Assembly (NCBI GenBank): GCA_958296225.1
Contig: OY282456.1
Span: forward strand, 2,852,001-2,916,000
DNA from: an uncultured Dehalococcoidia bacterium
Lineage (GTDB): Bacteria > Chloroflexota > Dehalococcoidia > Lucifugimonadales > UBA3495
DNA length: 64,000 nt
Direction: 5' to 3'
Under the pieces are notes generated by a model that worked only from the letters and a program-made list of their open reading frames with translations, was not told where the DNA came from and made no database searches. Made by a program: the position numbers and the translations under genes. Positions 47,019 to 55,701 of this stretch are shown one piece after another; position 1 is the stretch's first letter; each line of letters starts with the position of its first letter.

Positions 47019-47591
47019 ATGACAATGGAAGGCGAAACCCAGTTCCAGCTGCGGCCGGACAAGCTGATTGAGGCCGTAATCTATCTGAGCGAACGCTCTG
47101 CGGACGACCCCAATTTCAGCGTAATCAAGCTGGTTCACCTGCTCTATTACGCCGATTGCGCCGCTTATCTGAAACGCGGCGCGCCCATCACCGGCGCCAC
47201 CTACCTGCATTTTCCCCACGGCCCCTACCCGGAGCATTGGTACAAAGTGCGGCGGCAAATGCAGGCGGCCGGCGATGTTGAAGTGCTTTACGAAGACGGC
47301 TACGACGGCCATCACCGCTACCGGCTGCTGCCCAACCGCGCGGTGAAACCGGAAGTGCTTACCGATGAGGACTGCGCCATCCTGGACGAACAGCGGGAAC
47401 GGTTCTTACATTACAACACCGCCGGCATCTCCGAATATTCTCACCAGGAATTAGGCTGGCGTGACACTGAAGATGGGGAACCTATCTCTTACGACACCGC
47501 CGGAATGGCCGCTCCCCCGCTCAGCCCCAACGCCATTAGGAGGGGGCGAAAGATAGCCGATGGCATCGCCAAACGACTCCAGTCAGTATGA
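47019..47591 (+). CDS. Panacea-domain antitoxin (PanA type), copy 1
   Basis: 190 residues. The Panacea/DUF4065 domain (KLIEAVIYLSERSADDPNFS, VIKLVHLLYYADCAAYLKRG, FPHGPYPEHWY) is a known antitoxin scaffold that pairs with many unrelated toxins. The C-terminal 65 residues differ from copy 2 and would contact the toxin. The toxin gene at 47560 overlaps its end by 32 bases. Confidence 0.85.
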   Translation: MTMEGETQFQLRPDKLIEAVIYLSERSADDPNFSVIKLVHLLYYADCAAYLKRGAPITGATYLHFPHGPYPEHWYKVRRQMQAAGDVEVLYEDGYDGHHRYRLLPNRAVKPEVLTDEDCAILDEQRERFLHYNTAGISEYSHQELGWRDTEDGEPISYDTAGMAAPPLSPNAIRRGRKIADGIAKRLQSV

Positions 47592-47868
47592 CGTGCGTGA
47601 GACGGAGCAATTCGCCGCCGACTGGCGGCGCGGTGTGGAACTAGGGTACATCAACCCGATGACCGATGCCGCAGACTTGCTCTTTTTCAAACGTCGGCTG
47701 GCGCAACGGCCAGACTCCGGCCGGCTCTTGCCCAACACTCCCATCAACCTGCGCGCCATCCCATTTCCACGACTCGTCGGCCCGCCGATCATTGAAATGT
47801 GGTACTCCATCGTTGAGGATGACCGTGCTGTGTACCTGGAAGCCATCCTGCGAATTGAGAACAACTAG
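47560..47868 (+). CDS. Putative toxin paired with Panacea copy 1
   Basis: 102 residues: YDVRETEQFAADWRRGVELGYINPMTDAADLL ... IIEMWYSIVEDDRAVYLEAI. The pattern (helix pair, then strand-rich C-terminus with WYS..EDDR.V.LE) suggests a RelE/ParE-like fold. It shares this scheme with the toxin at 48626 at low identity. No experimental family is claimed. Confidence 0.7.
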   Translation: MASPNDSSQYDVRETEQFAADWRRGVELGYINPMTDAADLLFFKRRLAQRPDSGRLLPNTPINLRAIPFPRLVGPPIIEMWYSIVEDDRAVYLEAILRIENN

Positions 47869-47891
47869 CCTGCCGGCAATGCGCCATTATG

Positions 47892-48045
47892 AGGCGAGAA
47901 TGTGCCGGAGGGAACGCGCTCGCTGGCTTTTCGCATCCGGTTCCGCGCCGCCGACCGCACGCTGACCGCCGAGGATGTGAACCGGGCGCTGAACGGGCTG
48001 ACACGGGTTTTGCAGCGGGAAGCGGGCGCGACGGTGCGCGGGTAG
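47892..48045 (+). pseudogene. Duplicated 3' tail of pheT
   Basis: A copy of the last 154 bases of pheT including its stop, left behind by the tandem duplication. It has no start codon and cannot encode a synthetase. Confidence 0.93.
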
Positions 48046-48063
48046 GCAAGGAGAAACAGAGAT

Positions 48064-48681
48064 ATGACAATGGAAGGCGAAACCCAGTTCCAGCTGCGGC
48101 CGGACAAGCTGATTGAGGCCGTAATCTATCTGAGCGAACGCTCTGCGGACGACCCCAATTTCAGCGTAATCAAGCTGGTGAACCTGCTCTATTACGCCGA
48201 TTGCGCCGCTTATCTGAAACACGGCGCGCCCATCACCGGCGCCACCTACCTGCATTTTCCCCACGGCCCCTACCCGGAGCATTGGTACAAAGTGCGGCGG
48301 CAAATGCAGGCGGCCGGCGATGTTGAAGTGCTTTACGAAGACAGCTACGACGGCCATCACCGCTACCGGCTGCTGCCCAACCGCGCGGTGAAACCGGAAG
48401 TGCTTACCGATGAGGACTGCGCCATCCTGGACGAACAGCGGGAACGGTTTGCCCCTTTCAACACTGCCGGCCTCTCTGAACATTCCCACTATCAATTCAG
48501 CTGGCTCGCCACCGAAGACGGTGAGCCCATACCCTATGTCACGGCCGGGGTAACCGACCCGCCGTTCAGCGCCAACGAAATCAAGAAACTGCGTCAGGAA
48601 ATGCAAGAGGAGCGCCGCGCCGTCAATGACAACGCCCAACAGACCGCATCCGTACCGCGTTCGGGAGACGGAGCAGTTTGA
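48064..48681 (+). CDS. Panacea-domain antitoxin (PanA type), copy 2
   Basis: 205 residues. The first 127 residues are nearly identical to copy 1 (only a few changes, such as VHLLYY to VNLLYY). The C-terminal 75 residues are different, ending with a charged helix (KKLRQEMQEERRAVNDN). It overlaps its own toxin gene at 48626 by 56 bases. Confidence 0.85.
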   Translation: MTMEGETQFQLRPDKLIEAVIYLSERSADDPNFSVIKLVNLLYYADCAAYLKHGAPITGATYLHFPHGPYPEHWYKVRRQMQAAGDVEVLYEDSYDGHHRYRLLPNRAVKPEVLTDEDCAILDEQRERFAPFNTAGLSEHSHYQFSWLATEDGEPIPYVTAGVTDPPFSANEIKKLRQEMQEERRAVNDNAQQTASVPRSGDGAV

Positions 48682-48922
48682 TGCCCAATGGCAGCGCGCC
48701 GTGCGTCTTGGCTATATCAACCCGATGGCAGACCCCGCCATATTGATGCACATTCGTGAATTGCTGGCGCGTAGTCCGTACACTATGCGCCAGCTGCCCC
48801 ACGACCTTCCCGCCAACCGCCGCCGGATTCAGCTCAACCCCAGTGTGTGGCTCTGGTATTCAGTTATTGAAGATGACCGCACCGTTCACTTGGAATCTGT
48901 TAGGATTGTCGGGGTTGACTGA
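48626..48922 (+). CDS. Putative toxin paired with Panacea copy 2
   Basis: 98 residues with the same layout as the toxin at 47560: YRVRETEQFDAQWQRAVRLGYINPMADPAILM ... VWLWYSVIEDDRTVHLESVRI. The sequence is clearly homologous but diverged, unlike the near-identical antitoxin N-termini. Probably a RelE-like ribonuclease; not proven. Confidence 0.7.
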   Translation: MTTPNRPHPYRVRETEQFDAQWQRAVRLGYINPMADPAILMHIRELLARSPYTMRQLPHDLPANRRRIQLNPSVWLWYSVIEDDRTVHLESVRIVGVD

Positions 48923-48957
48923 ATTCGCCCACCGCCCACCCCTACGGACGCAGCATT

Positions 48958-50346
48958 ATGACTACCCACCAGCACGCCCGCCATCTGCACGCCCACGATG
49001 CCCACGGCGACGGCGACCACGAAAGTATTCACGGCCACGATGCCGGTCATGGCCATCGCCATCATGGCGGCCACGCCCACGAGGATATGCTGGAGGTGGA
49101 AGATGCGTTCGCGCGCATCATCGCCCACTTTGCCCCACTGGATGCGGTTGAGCTGCCCGCGCTGGAATGTTTGGGCCTGGCGCTGGCCGAGGACATCAGC
49201 TCGCCGCTCAATCTGCCGCCGCTGGCCAATTCGGCGATGGATGGCTATGCAGTGCAGTATGGCGACATTGCCGCCGCCGATGCTGCGCCGCCCACCCTGG
49301 CCGTCATCTCGGCGGTGGCCGCCGGTCAGGTTTCCGACCGCGCCGTTACCGACGGCGCCGCCATCCGCATAATGACCGGGGCGCCGGTGCCCGCCGGCGC
49401 CGATACCGTGGTGCCATTCGAGGAAACCGACGAGCTGGACCGCCGCCGCAACGGGCAACCGCTGGACGAAATCACCATCCGCAAGGCCCTGCCCCGGGGC
49501 AGCAACGTCCGTCCGGCCGGGGAGGATGTGGCCGCCGGCGCGCTGGTGCTGCCGGCCGGCACGGTGATACGGCCGGCCGAGGCCGGCGTGATGGCGTCTT
49601 TGGGGCTGGCGGCCGCAAAAGTCATCCGCCGCCCCGTGGTGGCGATTCTCTCTACCGGGGACGAACTGACCCCAGTGGGGGATGCGCTGACTCCGGGGCA
49701 CATCTACGACAGCAACGGCAGCAGCATCGCGGCGGCGGTGATTGCCGCCGGCGGCGCTCCCCAGGTCATCGGCATCGCCCGGGACAACCTTGATGACCTG
49801 CACCGCTGCATCGACGCCGCCTCCGATGCGGACTTGCTGGTTACGTCGGCCGGCGTTTCCAAGGGCGACTATGATATGGTTAAGGACGTGCTGGAGCAGC
49901 GCGGCGATATGAATTTCTGGTCAGTGCGGATGCGGCCGGCCAAGCCGCTGGCCTTCGGGCTGCTGCACCGGCGGCAGGGAAACCCGCTGCCCCTGCTGGG
50001 GCTGCCCGGCAATCCGGTGAGCGCGCTGCTGGCTTTCGAGATGTTTGGCCGCCCGGCCATCCGCCGGATGCTGGGACGCGACCTGCTGGCGCGTCCCATG
50101 GTGGAAGGGGTGCTCACCGGCCCCATCTTCAACAGCGATGGCCGCCGGGTTTATGCGCGGGTGGCCGTGGCGCGCCGCAATGGCGGCTGGTTCGCCACGC
50201 CCACCGGGCCGCAGGGTTCCAACATCCTGACCTCCCTTTCCCGGGCCAACGGGCTGGCAATCTGCCCGGCCGACTTGCCGCGGAAAGAGGCCGGCCAGGC
50301 CGTCAAAATCATAATGCTGGACTGGAATGAAGAGGTTGACCTATGA
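48958..50346 (+). CDS. moeA: Molybdopterin molybdenumtransferase with His-rich leader
   Basis: 462 residues. MoeA inserts molybdate into adenylated molybdopterin. Typical parts are LNLPPLANSAMDGYAV, RIMTGAPVPAGADTVV, VAILSTGDELTPVGDAL, GHIYDSNG, TSAGVSKGDYDMVKDVL and LPGNPVSALLAFEMF. The first 43 residues are an extra His-rich segment (THQHARHLHAHDAHGDGDHE, HDAGHGHRHHGGHAHED) not normal for MoeA, probably binding metal ions. It overlaps the next gene by four bases. Confidence 0.95.
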   Translation: MTTHQHARHLHAHDAHGDGDHESIHGHDAGHGHRHHGGHAHEDMLEVEDAFARIIAHFAPLDAVELPALECLGLALAEDISSPLNLPPLANSAMDGYAVQYGDIAAADAAPPTLAVISAVAAGQVSDRAVTDGAAIRIMTGAPVPAGADTVVPFEETDELDRRRNGQPLDEITIRKALPRGSNVRPAGEDVAAGALVLPAGTVIRPAEAGVMASLGLAAAKVIRRPVVAILSTGDELTPVGDALTPGHIYDSNGSSIAAAVIAAGGAPQVIGIARDNLDDLHRCIDAASDADLLVTSAGVSKGDYDMVKDVLEQRGDMNFWSVRMRPAKPLAFGLLHRRQGNPLPLLGLPGNPVSALLAFEMFGRPAIRRMLGRDLLARPMVEGVLTGPIFNSDGRRVYARVAVARRNGGWFATPTGPQGSNILTSLSRANGLAICPADLPRKEAGQAVKIIMLDWNEEVDL

Positions 50347-50978
50347 CTATGACCACCGCTATTGCCGGAAATAGCCGGCCGGCCGGCCCTGAGTATTGCT
50401 TCAGTCTGGATAGGCTCGCCGAACTGAACCGCTCGGCGATTCCGCTGCTGTTGGCCCGGCTCAATACCGCCTGCCCGTCCTTTGGCAAGTCCCCCGCCGA
50501 TATTGCTGACCCGGCAGACCTGATTGCCGAGATTCGCGCCCACTGCGCCGGCGATTCCGACTTTATCCTGCAGTCGATGCCACTTCAGGAAATAGTCTTC
50601 CGCACTTTGCTGTTGCACGGAGACGCTCCGATGACGCTGGTTGACCTGCATCGCGAGCTGACCGAACGCTGGTCATCGCCCATTCGCCCCATCACCGTAA
50701 CCGTGGCCGGCCTGGCCCGCGTCCTGGACAACGATGTATTCTACGGATTCGCCATCGTGCCCGCAGCCCAACCGGAGGTGGCGGAACCCAGCCGTCCCAT
50801 GCTCTCCGCCGCGGAGGCCGACGATGCCGGGTTGTTGGCCGCGGAAGCCGACGATGCCGGGTTGTTGACCGAGGTCTTCGCCGCTATCGCCGCGGGCGAG
50901 GAAGAAGATGAGGAGGAAGACGAAGACCCTTACGATGATGACGAAGACGATGACCCGTTTGACGAGGATGATGACTAA
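50343..50978 (+). CDS. Unknown protein with acidic tail, coupled to moeA
   Basis: 211 residues. The N-terminal 150 are soluble, with IVFRTLLLHGDAPMTLVDLHRELTERW resembling a winged-helix-like segment. A direct repeat (AEADDAGLL twice) and a highly acidic C-terminus (EEDEEEDEDPYDDDEDDD) follow. The ATGA overlap with moeA implies co-translation. Function unknown. Confidence 0.7.
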   Translation: MTMTTAIAGNSRPAGPEYCFSLDRLAELNRSAIPLLLARLNTACPSFGKSPADIADPADLIAEIRAHCAGDSDFILQSMPLQEIVFRTLLLHGDAPMTLVDLHRELTERWSSPIRPITVTVAGLARVLDNDVFYGFAIVPAAQPEVAEPSRPMLSAAEADDAGLLAAEADDAGLLTEVFAAIAAGEEEDEEEDEDPYDDDEDDDPFDEDDD

Positions 50979-50981
50979 GAG

Positions 50982-51090
50982 GGTGTGGGCCAAATGGGTT
51001 CAAACAGGATGGGGCGTTTGAGCATGAGGCTGTCCGTCCGCTCCTCATAGTCCTGGTTTAACCGCCGGCACTGGCTCAGCCAAGCGGGGC
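50982..51090 (-). pseudogene. IS5-family transposase, C-terminal fragment
   Basis: The minus strand reads AWLSQCRRLNQDYEERTDS then LMLKRP, matching the C-terminal FAWLxxxRRLxxDYExxxxSSxAxIxxAxxxLMLRRL of IS5-type transposases with a small internal loss. The rest of the gene is not present. Between 51090 and 51290 I see nothing else. Confidence 0.6.
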
Positions 51091-51491
51091 GCGCGCCACC
51101 ATCCACCGACGGGTCATCCGGTGTGGACGGCGTCTGGCACACCCGCGGCGCGAACGCGCCGCCGGACGGCTGCGGTGCCGGTTGCGGTGTTCCTCGTACA
51201 CTAGGGCTCTCGGCTGTCAAACATCGGCTAATAATCAATAACCTCTGCTCCGAACAGTCGTCGGCAACAGCTCACCGGGGCCTTGGCAAAGTCAAGGCCG
51301 GGAGTTACGAACTGACCGGGATGGACAGGATTTTGCTGATTCTGCGTTACCGGATTCCGGCGCAAGCGGGAACTTTGATGCGGCGGCCGTCAGGCGAAGG
51401 GGGCGCCGCCGGTAGGGTTCGGCTATGTTGGAATGGCAACTCCTTTGGCTCTGGAGCCTTTGGGATTGGGTCGGGCGATTGGTTTGCGGTG

Positions 51492-51720
51492 GACCGGGTT
51501 TCAGGGATTATCAGCCCTACGGCCGGAGGTTTGCGCGGGGTTTTTAGCTCGGATTTTCCATGCCCGGAGCATGGGGCGCTGTGGCGGACGCCGTGGCCGA
51601 GGGGACTACGCCGGTTAAAGCGGTCGGCGGCAGTCTCCTGCGATAGCCGGTGCGACTTGGATACTGATGGGGTTGGCCGTGATTACCTGAAACCCGGTCG
51701 GGGTGTTGACTTTTCGCCTG
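51492..51720 (-). ncRNA. Structured RNA copy D (new family candidate)
   Basis: Minus-strand GACCGGGTTTCAGG (51686-51699) pairs with CCTGAAACCCGGTC (51492-51505). Inner ATCAGT/GCTGAT replaces the GTCAGC/GCTGAC of copies A and B, a compensatory change. The CCATGC-TCCGG-GCATGG hairpin and the CCT/AGG hairpin with loop CCGGCCGT are kept. Promoter at 51729-51758. Downstream CAAAGGAG is followed by ATT, not ATG. The surrounding unit 51285-51770 is a direct repeat of 24390-24860. Confidence 0.6.
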
Positions 51721-51728
51721 ACGCGGTT

Positions 51729-51758
51729 ATGATAGCACGGGAGTTCTGGCGGGCGCAA
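51729..51758 (-). promoter_or_regulatory. Promoter of RNA copy D
   Basis: Minus-strand TTGCGC (51753-51758), 18-base spacer, TATCAT (51729-51734), identical in layout to copy C. Confidence 0.55.
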
Positions 51759-51825
51759 GGGGTAATTTACATCGGTAGCGGGGCGACTTACCCGGTCACC
51801 CCGCTAGTCAGGATGCTCGCGGCGG

Positions 51826-53016
51826 CTACACGTTCCCCAGCGCCTCGCTCAACCGACCCACGCCCTCGTCAATCTCCGCCTCGGTGATGTTCAGCGCCGG
51901 CATAATGCGCACCGCGTTGGGGCGCACGCCGTTGAGCAGCACCCCGGCGGCTTCGGCGGCGTCCATCACTTGCGGCATGATGTCGCTGTCGAACTGGACG
52001 GCGGCCAGCAGCCCCTTGCACCGGATTTCATTGACGAAACCGTAGCGGCCTTGCAGCGCATCGAGCCGGTCTTTCAGGGCCGCCTCCATGCGTTTCACGT
52101 TGCCCAGGATGTCGTTGTCCAGCAGATAGCGGGTGCCGGCGGCGGCGGCGGCGGTGGTCAGGGCGTTCCCGCCGAAGGTGCTGCCGTGGTCGCCGTAGGT
52201 CAGCGCCATGGCGCGCTCCTTGGCCAGGAACGCGCCGATGGGCACGCCGAAACCCAGGCCCTTGGCCAGTATCATCACGTCCGGCTCCACGTCGTACTCC
52301 TGATAGCCGAACAGACTGCCCAGGCGGCCCATGCCGGTCTGCACTTCGTCGAGTATCAAGAGGATGTCGTTCCGGTCGCACCAGGCGCGCAGCCGCTGGA
52401 AGTAGTCGTCATCGGGGATATTGACGCCGCCCTCGCCCTGCACCGGCTCAATCATCACGGCGACGGTGTTATCGGTGGTGGCGTTCATCACCGCCTCCAC
52501 GTCGTTGAAATCGACGTAAGTGAACCCTTCGGGGATGGGTTCAAACAGCTCGTGGTAGTGGGGCTGACCGGTGGCGGCCACGGCGTTCATCGTCCGCCCG
52601 TGGAAGGAGTTGAGGGCGGTAATGACCTCGTAGGCCCCGTTCTTGTGCAGCTTGCCGTAGCGGCGGGCCACTTTGAGCGCGCCTTCCACCGCCTCGGCGC
52701 CGCTGTTGCAGAAAAATACCCGGTCCAGGCACGAGTTCTCAATCAGCAGCTCGGCGATGTCCAGCTGGGGCAGGGTGTAAAACTGGTTGGAGGTCTGCAT
52801 AAGCGTAGCGGCCTGCTGCGCGATGGCATCCACCACCACCGGCGGGCAGTGGCCCAGGTTGTCCACGGCCCAGCCGGCCACGAAGTCGATGTATTCTTTG
52901 CCGTCGGCGTCCCACACTCGCGAGCCTTCGCCCCGGACGATAACCACCGGCCGGCGGCGCACGGTCTGGGCGTAGTATTTCTGCTCGATGGCGATGTATT
53001 CAGCGTTGCTGGGCAT
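51826..53016 (-). CDS. argD: Acetylornithine-type class III aminotransferase
   Basis: 396 residues, PLP-dependent. Features are CNSGAEAVEGALKVARRY, SFHGRTMNAVAATGQP, EPVQGEGGVNIPDDDYF, LLILDEVQTGMGRLGSLFGYQ and the PLP lysine in LAKGLGFGVPIGAF. It fits ArgD (acetylornithine aminotransferase, arginine synthesis) best; 4-aminobutyrate or succinyl-diaminopimelate transaminase activity cannot be excluded. It is a lone gene on the minus strand. Confidence 0.88.
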   Translation of the reverse strand: MPSNAEYIAIEQKYYAQTVRRRPVVIVRGEGSRVWDADGKEYIDFVAGWAVDNLGHCPPVVVDAIAQQAATLMQTSNQFYTLPQLDIAELLIENSCLDRVFFCNSGAEAVEGALKVARRYGKLHKNGAYEVITALNSFHGRTMNAVAATGQPHYHELFEPIPEGFTYVDFNDVEAVMNATTDNTVAVMIEPVQGEGGVNIPDDDYFQRLRAWCDRNDILLILDEVQTGMGRLGSLFGYQEYDVEPDVMILAKGLGFGVPIGAFLAKERAMALTYGDHGSTFGGNALTTAAAAAGTRYLLDNDILGNVKRMEAALKDRLDALQGRYGFVNEIRCKGLLAAVQFDSDIMPQVMDAAEAAGVLLNGVRPNAVRIMPALNITEAEIDEGVGRLSEALGNV

Positions 53017-53204
53017 GGGTCATCTGCTCCCTTTGAGTGTGTGGCGCGGCGCATCCGGCAACGGCGGCGCGGCGCGCGTCCATTATACCCCGATAATGCC
53101 GCGATCGGCGCGGCGACGGCGGCGATCCGCGCCAAACCTCCCGGCAGCGTTCTTTGTGGGGGTAAGTGGGCAAGCCGGATGGCGCGGGAATTGGGCGGCG
53201 ATGC

Positions 53205-54206
53205 TTAATTATCCCACGCCCCCGCCCGCTGCATAAACACCGTCGGGTCGGCCCGCCATTCGGCGTAGCCGATGCGCCGGTTGTCGGTCAGCCAGTCGAT
53301 GCGTTCGTTCAGCGAGGCCAGCAGTTCCGTGTTGCCGGCCGGTACGGTGAAGCCGCCGTATTCTACCGCGCTGTCCAGCGCTGTTACCGCAAAGGCGCCG
53401 TCCGACTCCTGCGCCGCGTCCGCGTTGCCGATTTCGCCCCGGGCCACGGCGTCAATCTGGCCGTCCCGCAGGGCTGCCAGCAGCTCCGTTTCGCCCAACT
53501 CGTCGCCCAGATAGACCACCTGCGGCATCGCATCGTCCGGCGGGCGCAAATGCCGGCGTTCTTTCAGAACCGGCGAGATTTCGGATGCAGTGATGCGGTA
53601 GTCCGCGCTCCCGTCGGCCACTACCTCGCCGGCGCCGGTCTCAACTCGCGCGCCGGCGGCCAGCACGCCATCGGCGTCGGCCAGCCCGGTCAGCTGCAGC
53701 AGCCGCGCCTCTCCCGTAGTGCCGGCCAGGACGCCCACCCGCGCCGCGCCGGTGAGGACGTCGTGGCTGGCCAGCCTGGCGGCGTCCTCGGCCCGCACCA
53801 GCAGCGACTGCCGGAAGGCGATATGCCCGTTGGTGAAAGCCACCGCCGTATTGCCGGCGTCGTCGGTGGTGCGCGAGTCCAGGATGGTAATGCCGCCGCC
53901 CACGATGTCGAATTCGTCGGTCGTCGATTGCAGCCAGATGTCGGGCCATTCCGGGATGGCCCGGCGGTTGAAGGAGTATCCGGCGCCTTTCATTGACTCC
54001 AGCGCAGTCAGCAGGTCCGCTTCGTAGCCCCGGTGCGAATTGAACCCGTCGGCGTTGGGGTCTTCGTCGGCGCTGTAACTCACCGGCGCGAAATAGGCAT
54101 AGAAGCCAACGTTCAGCGTTTGCGCGCCATTAGAGCAGGCGGCCAGGCCCAACATAAGCGTAACCAACGCTAGCGCCAGCGCCACGGCGAGAAACTGGTG
54201 CGGCAT
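53205..54206 (-). CDS. Solute-binding lipoprotein, amino-acid type
   Basis: 333 residues. A lipoprotein signal with LGLAAC (Cys24) is followed by a periplasmic-binding-protein type 2 fold (LNVGFYAYFAPVSYSADED, GYEADLLTALESM, FDIVGGGITI, AVAFTNGHIAFRQSLLV, GVLAGTTGEARLL). It is similar to polar amino acid binding proteins or cyclohexadienyl-dehydratase-like proteins. No permease or ATPase is adjacent, so it may be an orphan binding protein. Confidence 0.82.
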   Translation of the reverse strand: MPHQFLAVALALALVTLMLGLAACSNGAQTLNVGFYAYFAPVSYSADEDPNADGFNSHRGYEADLLTALESMKGAGYSFNRRAIPEWPDIWLQSTTDEFDIVGGGITILDSRTTDDAGNTAVAFTNGHIAFRQSLLVRAEDAARLASHDVLTGAARVGVLAGTTGEARLLQLTGLADADGVLAAGARVETGAGEVVADGSADYRITASEISPVLKERRHLRPPDDAMPQVVYLGDELGETELLAALRDGQIDAVARGEIGNADAAQESDGAFAVTALDSAVEYGGFTVPAGNTELLASLNERIDWLTDNRRIGYAEWRADPTVFMQRAGAWDN

Positions 54207-54305
54207 ATTTTTGCTCCGGGCGGGGGCGGGAAAGCCACCGCCACGGGCGAACCCGCAGCGGTTGGCGTCTGCCGGATGGGGATGGCTGCCGGAGGCACGG
54301 CGCGA

Positions 54306-55160
54306 CTACCGCACCAGGTTGGGCGTAACTTCGGCCGGGATGCCGCCGGCTTCCATTTCACGGCCCCGAGCTTCCACCTGGGGGATTATCGAGGCGACCA
54401 GGTTTTCGTCCAGGTCGTCGGCTACGCCGGGATAGCCGGCGCGTTCCAGCATTGCCTTCAGTTTCCCGCTCTTGAACTGGTCCAGGCACCAGCCCAGGGG
54501 GTCGGGAACCAGGGTCTTGTCCCAGAAAATGCGGTGGTTCTTGTTGCGGGGGCCATAGTGGTAATGCGGGTCGTCGCGGAAGCAGTCGAAGGCCAGCAGC
54601 TCGGTTTCTTCGGTGAACACCCGGCCCGTGTTGCCGGCCAGGTCGCTCAGCACGTGGATGGCCAACCCGCCGTCGCCCGACGCCTGGCGGCGCATTTCCA
54701 GCCCGAAGCGGATGTTGCCCGCCTCAATAATGTCGGTGCCGCGGTTGTGCTTGACCGTGTTGCGCTCGCCGGCGAACTTGACCCGCGCTACGCTGTCCAC
54801 TTCCGGCAACGCCGACGCCACGGCGTCCTGGTCCACGGCGGCGGCGGCATCGGCATATCCGGCCGCGGCCAGCATATCGGCCAGGTTGTTGCGGATGGTT
54901 TTCACCGACCAGCCGATGGGGTTGCCGTCCACGGTGTGGTCCATCCGGTAGGTGACGTTCTTGCCCTCCGGCCCATAGACATAGCTCTTTTCGATGTCAA
55001 AGCAGTTGAAACGCAGCGCCGTTTCCCCGCCGACTTCAACCAGAATGACCACGCCCTGGTCGGAATGGTCCTGAACGTTGCCGTCCCACAGCTCATGCTG
55101 GACAACGAAGGTAACGTTGCCGGCCTCAACCCTGACTCGTCCGGTTTGTTGCATCGTCAT
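54306..55160 (-). CDS. Conserved protein with two related domains, unknown function
   Basis: 284 residues from ATG 55160 with GGAGG upstream; the longer frame crosses the mobile element and is spurious. Two similar halves are present: EAGNVTFVVQHELWDGNVQ...FNCFDIEKSYVYGPEGKN and EAGNIRFGLEMRRQASGD...FDCFRDDPHYHYGPRNKN. Each ends with a PxGW...LxxMLxxAGY segment. It appears to be an internal duplication of a 130-residue module. The role is unknown. The RNA-carrying element B is inserted just upstream and could affect its promoter. Confidence 0.8.
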   Translation of the reverse strand: MTMQQTGRVRVEAGNVTFVVQHELWDGNVQDHSDQGVVILVEVGGETALRFNCFDIEKSYVYGPEGKNVTYRMDHTVDGNPIGWSVKTIRNNLADMLAAAGYADAAAAVDQDAVASALPEVDSVARVKFAGERNTVKHNRGTDIIEAGNIRFGLEMRRQASGDGGLAIHVLSDLAGNTGRVFTEETELLAFDCFRDDPHYHYGPRNKNHRIFWDKTLVPDPLGWCLDQFKSGKLKAMLERAGYPGVADDLDENLVASIIPQVEARGREMEAGGIPAEVTPNLVR

Positions 55161-55421
55161 AACGCAATCTCCTCCAGTTTCCATAACGGTAATGGGCGGA
55201 ATATAACCACCCGGTTGCGGAGTGTCAATCGGCCCTACCCGTCGGCAGCGTTCCGTTGCCGGCGGTCGGGCTTTCGCAAAGTCATTAAAGCCCTCTCCCC
55301 TCGTGGGAGAGGGGTAGCGCTCCGCCCAGGGCAGGTAGCCCTCTCCCCTTGTGGGAGAGGGTTGGGAGAGGGGTAGCGCTCCGCCGCCCGCACTTTGCCC
55401 CGGCCCACTGACAACCCCCCT

Positions 55422-55450
55422 TTGACAACCGCGAACATCGGTACTATACT
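55422..55450 (+). promoter_or_regulatory. Promoter of RNA copy B
   Basis: TTGACA (55422-55427), 17-base spacer, TATACT (55445-55450); near-perfect sigma70 consensus. Confidence 0.75.
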
Positions 55451-55456
55451 GCAATC

Positions 55457-55701
55457 TATCACGTGAATCCCAGTCCTGCCAGAGGTCAACCGGTCGTCAA
55501 CGGCCAGTCAGCACAAAATCGCATACCGGCGTCGTGGAGACCCCTCGTCCAATGCTTACGCGAGAACGGTCTAACCGGCCAACAGCGACTGCCACCGCGC
55601 TGCGTGGCTGCGCCCTTAAAAGCGCAGTTCACGAACCATCGGAGCAAAACTTTGCGTAAATCCCCCGGCCGTGGGGCTGACAATGACCGGTAACCTCTGG
55701 C
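55457..55701 (+). ncRNA. Structured RNA copy B (new family candidate)
   Basis: Predicted RNA of about 245 bases. GCCAGAGG (55478-55485) pairs with CCTCTGGC (55694-55701), CCGGTC (55490-55495) with GACCGG (55685-55690), and GTCAGC (55507-55512) with GCTGAC (55676-55681). Hairpins CTGCGC...GCGCAG and CCCC-CGGCCGT-GGGG (55662-55676) lie inside, and CGCA/TGCG forms a further stem. Downstream are AAAAGGACG and ATG 55754, opening MNPAHH. No known RNA family (6S, tmRNA, RNase P, SRP, riboswitches) fits. Confidence 0.65.

Larger units (their letters stand above)
46847..48448 (+). repeat. Tandem duplication of pheT tail plus antitoxin gene (557-bp unit)
   Basis: 46847-47403 and 47892-48448 are almost identical (only a few substitutions seen), offset by 1045 bases. 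The unit spans the last 50 codons of pheT, the spacer and about 125 codons of the Panacea antitoxin. Sequence diverges sharply after both copies reach the codons for QRERF. Confidence 0.93.

Noticed and set aside
55276..55380. CCCTCTCCC/GGGAGAGGG palindromes as terminators of a gene
   Set aside because: They are internal repeated palindromes of the MITE (also near 9020-9050) and do not follow a coding gene there.
55161..55454. N-terminal extension of the gene at 54306 to 55454
   Set aside because: It lies in mobile-element sequence; ATG 55160 has a clear GGAGG site.
55457..55701. 6S RNA, tmRNA, RNase P, SRP RNA or a known riboswitch
   Set aside because: None of the conserved cores of these RNAs was found, and four copies within 64 kb tied to mobile DNA would be atypical.
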